Assembly (NCBI RefSeq): GCF_000003815.2
Contig: NC_049996.1
Coordinates: 5,718,012 to 5,782,011 of the forward strand
Source of the DNA: Branchiostoma floridae
Taxonomy: Eukaryota; Chordata; Leptocardii; Amphioxiformes; Branchiostomatidae
DNA length: 64,000 nucleotides
Direction: 5' to 3'
Shown here: positions 50,201-62,200 of the stretch, in pieces
Layout: each line of letters begins with the position of its first letter
Numbering within the stretch: the stretch's first letter is position 1
The notes under the pieces: model-generated
Database searches by the model: none
Told to the model about the DNA's origin: nothing
What the model saw: the letters and a program-made list of their open reading frames with translations, nothing else
Translations under genes and position numbers: made by a program

Positions 50201-53200
50201 CATTTGCATAACATGCATATCATTATGAACATTTTTCTCATTTACAAGTGTCACATGTTGTAATTGTCCTATATTTGAACTGAGTGTGCTTAGACGATTT
50301 CCTAATAATTATGCAAATTAGATCCTAATTTACATAATTAATATGTAATTATATTAAGCATTACTTAAGCTATCTACATACCAAAAATCATGACAATCCG
50401 TCAACCCCTTCTTGAGTTATTCCCTTTCAAAGTCTGACACTAAACCTGCCCTGCAGTTCCAAAACAAGCCGCTAGGGGGCCCAAACCTATACCACTTACT
50501 CCCGGTCCCACAAGATATCTACCACATAAAATCATGACCACAGCATGTCCAGAACTCGAGATATCCAACCCGAAAGTTCCGCTGCACCGTAACAAGCCTC
50601 TAGCGGGCCCAAAATCTAATCGTTTCCAGGTGTTAGCAAGATCTACCCTCATACCAAATATCAATACAATCCATCCAGGTGTTCTCCAGTTATGCCGGTT
50701 TCTACATACATACATACATACATACATACATACATACATACATACAAACGCTACCCAAAATATAACCTTAAGCTTCTTGGCGAAGGTCAGGCGAAGGTAA
50801 TAACTATTGCTTCCATCAGACATAAATCAATGCAAAGCTCTGGTGTACCCTGTTCACCAATGTCTCACATATTTGTTTGTCTGTATACAATTACCTAATT
50901 CCTCACATACATATTTCTCTTTTGTCATCGTAGCTTGATTTCGGGATGTCTAAATCAATTGTTATTCTGTGATTTGTCAACAACTACTCAAGCTATTTAC
51001 ATACCGAAAATCACCCGTAAGAGTCTAAAACATTCTCGGCCCCAGTTGTTAAAAAATCCGTTAGGTCCCACACCTATGCCTTTATCTACCACTCAAAGAT
51101 CGCGACCACTGCAACTCCAGAGGTGGAGATGGCAAAAGAGGAATTTCCACCGCAGTACCTTAGAAAGCCGCTAGGGAGAAACTGTGTATCTTGATATTCG
51201 TTATTCAAGCCCATACCCAGATGCCAGATATCATAAGGATAAGTTGTGTTTATCGGTACAGGCCATTCAGGTACAGGTTCAGTTCTAAAGGACTATGCCC
51301 AGGTCCGAGCCTAAACCTGGGCCTGATTGTGTGTGAATGATATTGACCTTGTCAATGATAGATACTCAAAACAACGGTCCATTACGCTATACAGGAACTG
51401 TTTGGTAGAGTATTCGACTCACACAGACGCACCAAAAATATACCCTTCTTGGCGAAGGTAATAAAGGGCACAATACCGCAATTTTCCTCGTCGTCCGCAC
51501 AATCGTAAGGAGAGCCCGGAGCATAGCACATCCGTAGGCCATCGCAACGGTCCTTGGGCAGGTGGCATTTCGTCAGCCGGCCACACTTGCACCTCGACCC
51601 TCCAATGGAGTCGCAGAATTCGTCTGTTTTCACGAGACAATATCTGACACATCAGGAGGCTTGCACGCTTGTTTGTTTGAAATATTCCATTCCCCGCTAA
51701 GGCCACGATGATTTGTGTATATGGATGACATCCGCATGCATGCATCAATTTTCATCCGTTTCCAAAAAAAATCGACTATACTGTAAATCGTACGAAGCAG
51801 CAGTAAAATGAATGTCATGTATGCCTAACTACAAAGAAATATCGGAAAACAGACACTTATGGGAGCTATTCACATTTCTCGAATCCAGTACAGTAGATTT
51901 CAAGAGACTCGATGCTACAGACAGATTTGTATATATCTTTCGATGCCACAACTCCCATAATGCAAAGATAGGTAAATATAGCAAAGACTGCTTTGCTATT
52001 AGAAAGAATACTGAAACCCATGATTAGCCCAACTCGATTGTAACACTATATCAAAGACTTGTGTTAGCCCTTCTTGTTATGTTAATTAGGATGTTAAGTC
52101 TTAATTTTATACACCTATTTTGTACTTTGTGTAATAGTCGTTGCCATACATTGTACCATGTGCTTATAAGTTCTTATAATGCAATGTCAAACCGGAACTT
52201 ACCACAGTGTTTCTCATCCTCACCATTGGCACATTGGATTAGAGTATTACAGACGCTTTTGTCTCCACTTAAACAGGTGTTCTCTCCAGGACACTGCCAA
52301 TCATGGGTACCAAAACAGGGGTATGGCAATCCTAGAAGAACAGAGATGTGGAATCCAGGTTATACATTAAGGCACAGTTGAAGTTTATAGCAATTTCCTG
52401 AATACTCTATATCTAACCAATTATAAGAAGCCGAATAAGGGCACAACAAGAAGAAAAGAATGTAGGATAGGAAAATGAAGACCACAGAATAAAAAGAACA
52501 GTAGTTATCGTACACAACTGAAGATTTTAGATGGATGAATAGAATGCGACACGTAAAGCTAAGGGCACAACTCGCCATAAGTGCAATTTGTCCGTACGTT
52601 TTTTGGGGAGGCCACGTCCGCCACGTATTTCTGAAAACGTTCAGGCTGTACAGGGCAGGCGCGTCGCCCGTACATGGCACGTACGGGGGGCGAATCCGCA
52701 GCCGGCAGAATTTTGCCGGCACGTTCTACGACATGTCTGCGTGCTCCAAAATCCGTCGGATTCCCTACCAGTTCGTACGGAGGCGGCCGGTACTTACCAC
52801 TTACGGATCCCAAAAGATTGCCCACGTTTTGGCACGTAGACAGCACGTATTTGCACGTACGGCGGGTTGTGCCCTAAGCTTAAGTGCGTACCTTGCGTGC
52901 AGTCCATCTCGTCATGTGTTCCTTCGATTAGCCCATTGCAGATGTTTTCTGACGGAATGCAAAAGGCGTGTTGCATCCCTGTACCGTCAGTTGGAAGGCC
53001 AGTTTCAAAATTCAGGTCTACCACGTCAAAGGCAGAGATCGCGTGAGGTCCGCAGAAATCTTTGAAAATGTGAACAAATTATTAGGCCGAATCTGTGTCA
53101 AAATCTTTTAAGAAACGTTGGCAACGGTAATATCGAGTGAAAGTCTGAGGGACTTTTCCGTACCAATGCTGCTATTGACATCGATAAACATCAAGCAAGA

Positions 53201-56200
53201 TAGCAGCATCCCTACCGCCAAGATTTAGATACAACTGGGCTTGCTTATGCCAACTTGTATTCAGGGGAGACGGAACCGTTAGAATTTTCCCCAGTAATAC
53301 ATGCAATCCAATGGGAGAGTTGAGGAAAGAAATATGCAATTATCTCAAGAATAAAAAGTTCAAGCCATACAAACTTACCCTCAAACGATAGCCTACTATG
53401 TCCAGTCTCATCGAATTCATTTGCAAGAATTTCTATACGGCTAGTCTCGAGATAGACCCCCCAATCAGAGCCCTTGGATGGATCCTTTTGGCTAAAAGCA
53501 GCATCCAGGGGATGATATCATTACCTCATGGGTGTGCCAAAACCCCCCAACTGGTTAAAGGTCATTATTACCTCCATGAAATGTCATGGAGGTTATATTT
53601 TACCCAGCGTTTGTCTGTGTGTCTGTCTGTGTGTGTGTAAACAAGATAACTCAAGAACGGCTGGATGGATTGGTTTCATACTTGGTGTGTTGGTAGGGTG
53701 TGATGAAAGCTAGAAATGATTAGATTTTGGGCCCCCTAGCGGCTCCCCTTTGTACTGCAGCGCAACTTCCGGTTTTGCTATCTCGTGTTCTGAAGAAGCT
53801 ATGGTCACGATTTTAAGTGTTAGATAGCTCTTGTGCTCAGGATTAAGTGACATGAGTTTGGGCCCCCTAGCGGCTAGTTTTGGGATGGCAGGGGTATTTT
53901 TGTCAAAAACTTCTGAAGACAATAACTCAAGAAGGGAACAACGGATTTTCATGATTTTTGGTATGTAGGTACATTAGACAATGTTGTACAAAATTAAATA
54001 CTAATTATGCAAAATAGGAGCACATTTGCATAATTAATGAGAATATTCTATCATAGCGGTTTTTTCTATGTATCTCTTGTCCCGGACATGATATGGTCAT
54101 GGCATTTGGGTGGTAGATAGCTTTCAGTGTCATGACAAAGTGGGGCAAGTTTCAGCTCCCTAACATTTAATTGTAGAACTGCAGGGGCGTTTTTGTCAAG
54201 ACATTCCAAAGGGGATAACTGCAGAAAGGATTGACGGATTGGCATCATATTAGGCATGCAGGTACCTTAGGCAAAGATGTTCATAATGATATACATGTTA
54301 TGCAAATGAGGACTTAATTTGCATAATTAATGAGGAAATAGTATAATTCCATTGTTTTCAATAACTGGACTTCAATAAATGTAACACATGTAATTATGAT
54401 AGGTGGAATATAAGCAGATACCAAATACGGTAATGAGGAACTTATTTGCATAATTTATGTAAAAATTGCAAAACCGCTTTATGATTAATAATGGGAATTT
54501 TATAATTGTGACATGTGTACGTTAGTCAATGATGAACAACACCATGCATAAATTATGTTAATGTGTTAGTCAATTGCATGAAATTTACGAAAGCTCTAAA
54601 TTTTCATGGAGGTATGAGGTCGCCGAACTCTAGTTTATAACTGATTCAACACGTTTAGGGTCTTTCCTACCGCTGCCACCCCCAAAATGCTCAGATTTAA
54701 CATAAAATCCCACCAAGAAAGGCTTTTCAATGGTTTAAAGCCTTGCAGGCGCTAATTGTGGTGTCTCCTCTTGTAAGTTTAATATCATTCTGGATCCAAG
54801 CATAACTATAATTTCCAAGACAAATACTGGACTAACCCAAAGGTTCGGCAGTCCGACCTCAGTCTTTTTCAATCAATAAGCAATCCACTGCTTCTGTGAC
54901 GTCACGTTATACTGATAGAACATGTGACTCGGTACGCAGTGGATTATAAGTTTCAGAAAGTCTATGCCGCCCCCGTGTCTGCTGATGGATTGTTGTAAAG
55001 ACCAGATGCAAATAGCTTTTATTCCCTTCGCAAAAAAGTCTGATTCTGTGTCCAAGATTCTTGCTTTTTCCAGTGAGACAGAGTGCATAACGTGACGTCA
55101 CAGAAACGGTGTGTTGCTCATGACATTGTCATTCAAGACGGGAGTTCGACAGTCAAACATTTTGGTAATTTCAATTCTTGAGTTGGAAATTAAAGTTAAA
55201 CTTTGATCCAGAATGTCTTCTACTATCACCAACGAACTTTCGAGCTAAAATATTGTTTGCCATTACCACAGCCGATTTCATCTGAGAAGTCCACGCAGTC
55301 CACTATCAGATTGCACCTATCCTGTTGATTGATGCACTTTGGAAAGGGCGGGACCGATGATTGACAGATCCAGTAGCCAATAGAGTGACAGGACTCCTCT
55401 TGAGTTTAAAGAAAAGGAAATATGATTTAGTGCGTCTGAATCACACGTGTGGGTATATCCAAGTCCGTTTGAGTTGCGTATTGACATTATTTCGGCTTAG
55501 GTAAACCGTAAGGTTTGTGGCCGAAGAAGCAATTTTTAAATGGATAACCAGGCTGGATAACAGTGGGTCATGATCAAATTATAAAATAACTTCTTCCGAC
55601 ACAAAAAAATGTCAGTACGGAACTAGAATATAAGAACGGGGCCTAAAATTTACCACTGTAAACATGTGCAATTGTGCATCATGTTTGGCATGTGCATCAT
55701 GTGTGACATATGCATCATGTTTGACATGTGCATCATGTTTGACATGTGCATCATGTTTGACATGTGCATCATGTTTGACATGTGCATCATGTTTGACATG
55801 TGCATCATGTTTGACATGTGCATCATGTTTGACATGTGCATCATGTTTGACATGCGCATCATGTTTGACATGTGCATCATGTTTGACATGTGCATCATGT
55901 TTGACAATGGAGGCTACGACCACTCTGAAAACATGCATGCCTGGCCAAAATAAATCAACTAATTCCGCGACGTACGATTGACGCATTATAGAGGTTTCTA
56001 AATATCATAGAAATATGGTCATCATTTGCATCAATTATATCAGTTGATGATCTTCTCTACCCAATAACAGAAGTTGTCCAAAGAATGAAATTCTAATGAG
56101 ACAGATACACCGAAAACAATACCTCCGCGTACACGGAGGTGACAACTCACCGCAGTTCTCTTCGTCCGAGCCATCTGCGCAGTCAGCAATGCCGTTACAC

Positions 56201-59200
56201 AGGAACTCTCCTTTCACACAGCCGGGGGAATTACGGCACTTCCAGTACGCAATGTCACCAAACAAGCCATGCAGGGAGCAGAATTGTTCTTTCAAAAAAA
56301 GACAAAATATTACACTTTTTAAAATCAATTCATTGCTGGATATAGAAGAATTCTTGTACACAACCAAAATTAAACTTACTTGCTTACGTTTCGGTGTCTA
56401 TCAGGCACCTTCCTCAGAGCTTCTGACTGGAGTTCTGCTTCTCGCCGCTATATGTAGCCGATGTAGGTGGCGCTTTTGCGGCGAGAACATTATCCCAAAC
56501 GTGTCCGAGTTTATATCCCCCCTCGTCCCGGTTCATCACTGGGGTTGACTTTCTTATCCATACCGCCTCTTTAATCCACCTGAGTCGTCTGTTGTCTTCC
56601 CTGCAAAAGCGCTACCTACATCGGCTACATATAGCGGTGAGAAGCAGAACTCCAGTCAGAAGCTCTGAGGAAGGTGTCTGATAGACACCGAAACGTAAGC
56701 AAGTAAGTTTAATTTTGGGTTGTGTACAAGAATTCTTCTATATCCTATATTCTACCAACCTGATGAAATTATTTTCTGTAATTCATAGCTGTTAAGAATA
56801 CGTTTACCGTGCAAACCATGGGCTGCCCTGGGGACGCATAACCTCCGTTGCACGGATAACCTCCGTTGTACTTGTACGACGTATTGCCTCTCTAACTCCA
56901 CGTTCGAACCAGCGGGGTTCGCTGTCTATAGATCAAGCCTTAGGGCATTATATATTCCTTGAATAGAGTAATCGTCTGTCGGTGGTCTTCTTACCACAAC
57001 CGGTCTCATCCGATCCGTCAGAGCAGTCTAGGCCACCGTCACAGACGTTTAACATGTGGACACAGCCTTCCAAATCACGGCACTGGATCAAGGCCCGTTT
57101 CAGAGTTTCGTATCGGTGATAAAAGTTGGAACAGCTATCTGCAAGACGGTTGTGTTGGGTTGAATAGGGGTTGTGTCACTCTCCTCCCATTGTATCTTTG
57201 TCATCTATTTACATCGTATCAAATAGTATCCATCTACCTATCTATATTTTCTATATGTACTATTTCCATCTCCTTCTGTATCTATCTAGCAGTCTAGTTA
57301 GACAGCTATTCATTTCTATATACTAGTAATCTATATAACCACCTCTATCTATTCATATCTATCCTATCTATCTATTAAGCGTAGAGAATTACGGTTGATA
57401 AAGATGGCCATAAAACTTTATGGTGCATAGATGTAGGACGTCCTACGATTTTGGTGTGGTAGATTTTTCAGGCACACTACCTTATAACCAAACGCATCAA
57501 GACAGAATTTTCCGTAACAAGACACATGCATATCACACAAATGCATTCAGCTTGATCGTACAATTATGGTGCGATGTGTCTGACCGGGCCTGTACTTTGT
57601 ACAGTCACGATTTCAAAGAAACCATTCAGGAGTTATTCGTACCTAAACAGTTCCATTTGTCCACCTTGCTCTCTCCACAGTTCCATTCCCCGTCGCACAC
57701 ACGGCTGGGGCTGTAGCAGCCTAGTTCTCCGTCACACATGCGCCTGTGTTTCTCAGGGCATGCAGCAATCCCTGGAAACAAAAATAAGCGAGGCAATCAT
57801 ATGCTTTGGTCATGATTGGAAAATGGAGTCCCGCTGGGTAGTTTAAAGGCTGTTTTCGGTATGAACGATACGTGGCCTCTGTCGTACCTTTGTTTCCTAT
57901 TGGACTACTAGAAAATGTTCTCATCGTTTCATATCAATTCATAGTTCGGATACAAAACCTGCTCTCCAACAAGATCTCAAGATTGGTTGTGTCATCTTCT
58001 CCCCCAACCCCAAAACAAGCGCAATATACAAGTACAACCCCTACGTACTGATTTAGCCATATTTGTTTCAGTTTGTTTCAAAAGCTAAGGCCCCCTTTCC
58101 ACTAGGACGGCGATCGTACTGCGCTCTCACTGCGACCTACATAGGATATGTGTAACCCTCGATTTCATACTGGATATATCATACAAAACGTAAAAGTGTG
58201 ATTGAAAAGACAACAAAATGCACAAAGTGTGGATATGTGTAACCCTCAATTTCATACTGGATATATCAAACAAAACGTAAAAGTGTGATTGAAAAGACAA
58301 CAAAATGCACAAAGTGTAACAAGATTCATTTCCTTTCGATATAATTCGTTGAGCGATAAGTCCAATTTTAGGTCGCAGAGAGAGCGCGGTGAGAGCGCCT
58401 TCCTAGTGGAAACGCTATGAAAAACAAGCTATGAAAAACGTTACTGCCATGGCGACGATTGTGGGGAACATAAGACAACTCAAACCGGCAATCGACCGGA
58501 AGTTCCTGTCATGAAGATTTTCCTTGCTGGTTCCGCAGCCTAGTCATAAAGATTCTTAGCTGGTAATTGAACGATACTAACCGTGCTGTCCTGTCCAGTA
58601 TTGACATCTAAGAAAAGATATTTAACGTTACATGTTACATGTGTACTATGTACATTCAAGTTGACTCTCTACCATGGACTTGCTACCTTTGTCTGGCATT
58701 TCTGACCGACTAGTTTTCTCGGACGAATGCTTGCATGGAGCCTGCATGACCTATAGTACAGTACTATACCATTGGGGCTCGCCCCTGAGGCGTCATCAAA
58801 AACTTACAACAGTTTCTTTCGTCGTTGTCGTCACCGTCTCCACAATCTACAACTTCGTCACAAACGCTACATTCTGGAATGCAGTTGTCGCTGTGAGGAC
58901 AAATGATCTCGTCCTCTGCGCAGAGACGTTTTTCTATAACAAAAATACATTTTTCTTAATACGTTTTATATAACTGCCCTTCAAATTTCGCATAGTTACA
59001 CTTTATAATTCAGACTCTCTAAAGTGAATAGGAAAACAACAAACCATTTCACAATGTGTGCAGTCGTAATGCATTGTGACACAATTTTAAGGTCCCTACC
59101 TTGTAAACAATTCTTGGTCTAAACAATTTTTGTTGACATGTTTGCAACGTTTCCGCGTGGCTGTGGGGCAAAGGTCTGTAATACACGGATTCTAAGCATA

Positions 59201-62200
59201 TTTTAGGCTTGTAACGTTAGAAGCCTTTTTATGACAGTGTAAGATAACTTGCCCCCCAACGACCTGGAGTTCAAGGGACTAGGTAGGTAAGTAGGTAAGA
59301 TAATTACGCAGACATTATACAGAATTACCTCTTTGGACAGCATTGCACATAGAACGACCTTTCAGGCCCACCTGGCACACCTCCCCGTTGACAGATCTTG
59401 GTAGAACTTTGACGTACGCTCTGTGGGAGGATTCAACACCCCAAACAACCCCGTCCCCCACAGCGACTTGCTGCAGGGTTACCCCCGGCACATGGACCCA
59501 TGCTTCGCCCCGGGACGTTTCGTTGAAAAATGTTCCAACTCTGTGATAGACTTCCCCTTCGTAGTCGACTATCCATATTCCAGCACGGCCCACCGACACA
59601 GATACTGCACAGCTGTCCATGGCTTCCCAGTCACTTTTAACTACATGTAAACAACATATATCCATGAAATATCTGAACTATGGAAATATTTCTACAGCTA
59701 CATAAACTATGCATTGTTGTATGTTACACGGTTAACCAGCAGGAGCACATCACAATGTCACAATGTTGTCATTCCTATCTTTTTATACAATGAAATTCCA
59801 TGTAGTTTAGCTTGGACACAATGTTTGCAACAAGAGTTCGTTGACCTCAGGCCTGCATGAAATATATTAGGTGTCTGTAGACCTATTGTGTATTTTTTTT
59901 CCTTTTTGTCTCCGGTACGTGGTTGGAAAAGTGAGATTTTTACCGTGTTGGTGAGCGGACCCAAACATACACCTCTTACTCTCTTCCATCTTTCTCAGTA
60001 CATATGTGACAAATTTGTGTCATATCACGGAATGCAGTGGATTTATCAACTTTCCTCATTAATTATGCAAATTAGCTGTTAATTTGCACACTTAGTATAT
60101 CATTACGTACGTTTTTACTTAGGCTATCTACATACTAAAAATCATGACGATCCGTCAACACGTTCATATTTTGCCATTAATTATGCAAATGAGGTCATCA
60201 TCTGCATAATCAATATGTATTGATATTTCTTTCTTTCTCAGCTACAAATGTGACAAGTTTGAAAGTCCTATAAAGGAATACAGTGGATTTACAAACTTTC
60301 CTCTTTAATTATGCAAATTAGCTGTCGATTTGCATAATTAGAATTCCATCATGTAAGTCTTCCCCTTGGCTATCTACATACCAAAAATCATGACGATCCG
60401 TCAACACGTTTATGTTTTCTTATTGATTATGCAAATAAGCCCGTCATTTGCATAATCAATTTGCCTTCATATTTCTCTCTTTCTCATCTATATATATGAC
60501 AAGTTTGAAAGTCCTATCATGGAATGCAGTGGATTTATAAACTTTCCTCATTAATTATGCAAATTAGCTGCTGATTTGCATAATTAGTATTCCATTATGA
60601 ACATTCATTTGTTACTTGGGCTATCTACATACCAAAAATCATGACGATCCATCAACACGTTCTCTAGTTATTCTCGTCCAAAGTTTGAAAGGAAATCGGC
60701 GACTGCAGTTCCAAAGAAGCCGCTAGGGGGTCCAAACTTACAGCACTTACTCTCTGCCCCAAGGGCTATCTACCACTCAAAAATCACAACCAAAGCATGT
60801 GCAGAACACTAGATATTAAAGATTGAGGTTCTGCTGCAGTACCTTAGCAAGCCGCTAGGGGACCCATTATCGAACTTGACCTTCGTTTTCCCGACCCCTG
60901 TCCACCTACCAAATATCATTGGGATCCATCCAAGGCTTCTCGAGTTATGCTGTTAACACGCAGACACACAGACCCACAAGCCCAAAACATAACCTTAGCC
61001 ATTCTGGCAAAGGTGACCAATTCAGCACCGATATATCATCTGGCAGCAGCAGCATCTGGCACAAACAGGGGATACAAAGTAACCCAATACATTGAAGGTG
61101 ACCTACATGTAGGCCCCTGCAAACCAGATGACGATTACACAAGTAAAGACCTATCAATCAGCCCAAACCCTGGAAAATCACCTGTTTTCACAACCAAGCA
61201 GATGTTAGTGGACCTGAACCCCAACCAAGAAAAAAACAGCATCATGCCTACAGTGTCAAGTTCATGCACTAGGAAGCCCAAAATCAAACCTGACCACCAG
61301 GACATCAGCACAAACCCATGTACCAAATAGCAAGACAATGGCACCTTGCGTTCCGGATATACAGCGCATGCCCCGTGCCCGCACAAAAGGTAACCTGGAA
61401 TGTCAAGTTCAAGCACCAAGGGCGCCAAAATCAAATTTGAGAATTATTCAGCCACCGCCGACACATGTGCCAAATATCATCGCGCCCGCACCAACCGTTC
61501 AGAAGATATAACTCCGGAAATACCCCTCCCGAACACAAAATTCGACCTGCCGTGTCAAGTTCAAACGCGACTAGGCCCAAAGTCAATCCTAGGCAACAGG
61601 CAACAACTCCCCACCCATGCACCAAAAATCGTCGCTATGGCGCGTATCGTTCCGGGCACACAGCGCCAAAAGTGCCCCCAAAACACAAAAAATGCCATCT
61701 TCAATGTCAAGGTCAAGCACCAGGAAGCCCAAAATCACACCTGAGTGTCAAGCTACCACCCCCAACCCACGTAATAAAAATCGTTGTGCTCGCACCATCC
61801 GTTCTCGAGATACAGCGCCCTACATCCCCAGCTACCAAAAATTCCCACGCCCATGAAAACCATACCTGCATACATGCAGGTAATTAGTACTTGCGTTACC
61901 ACTCAGCATCCGCCATAAGCAGCTTTATGTGGGTGTACTGGCTGACCGATTTGTTCGTGTTCCGAGAACTCTTTGATGAATTCACCACAGACGTTCTAGG
62001 AATCGAATATTAGGTCTGCATTGAAATTTTTCTCCGAGAATACCAGAATATCGAAATTGTTCTTGTACTTGTTCAATAAAGTCTATCTGTACTGAACTTG
62101 TTTCGTCTTTTGAGAATTCAATAATAGAATTTTTTGCAAGTTCATGCCCGAGGGCTAATTGCAAGTACATGGTATAAACATAGTAGATATACAAGTGACA

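Larger units (their letters stand above)
56338..56744. mobile_element. Inverted pair of PLE-terminus-like arms, 407 bp
   Basis: Arms 56338-56478 and about 56602-56744 are inverted copies (outer GGATATAGAAGAATTCTTGT) around a roughly 120-bp centre. Each arm carries a hammerhead-like core reading outward. It lies in the gene E intron, 50 bp from LDLa module 4. Confidence 0.8.

Noticed and set aside
52535-53065. 176-aa plus-strand ORF
   Set aside because: It spans a MITE and the antisense of LDLa module 6. The minus-strand exon explains the conservation-like composition.
58560-58620. Possible 26-nt extra exon of gene E (acceptor tttcttag, donor gttagt)
   Set aside because: It would shift the phase from 1 to 0 between neighbouring phase-1 exons.
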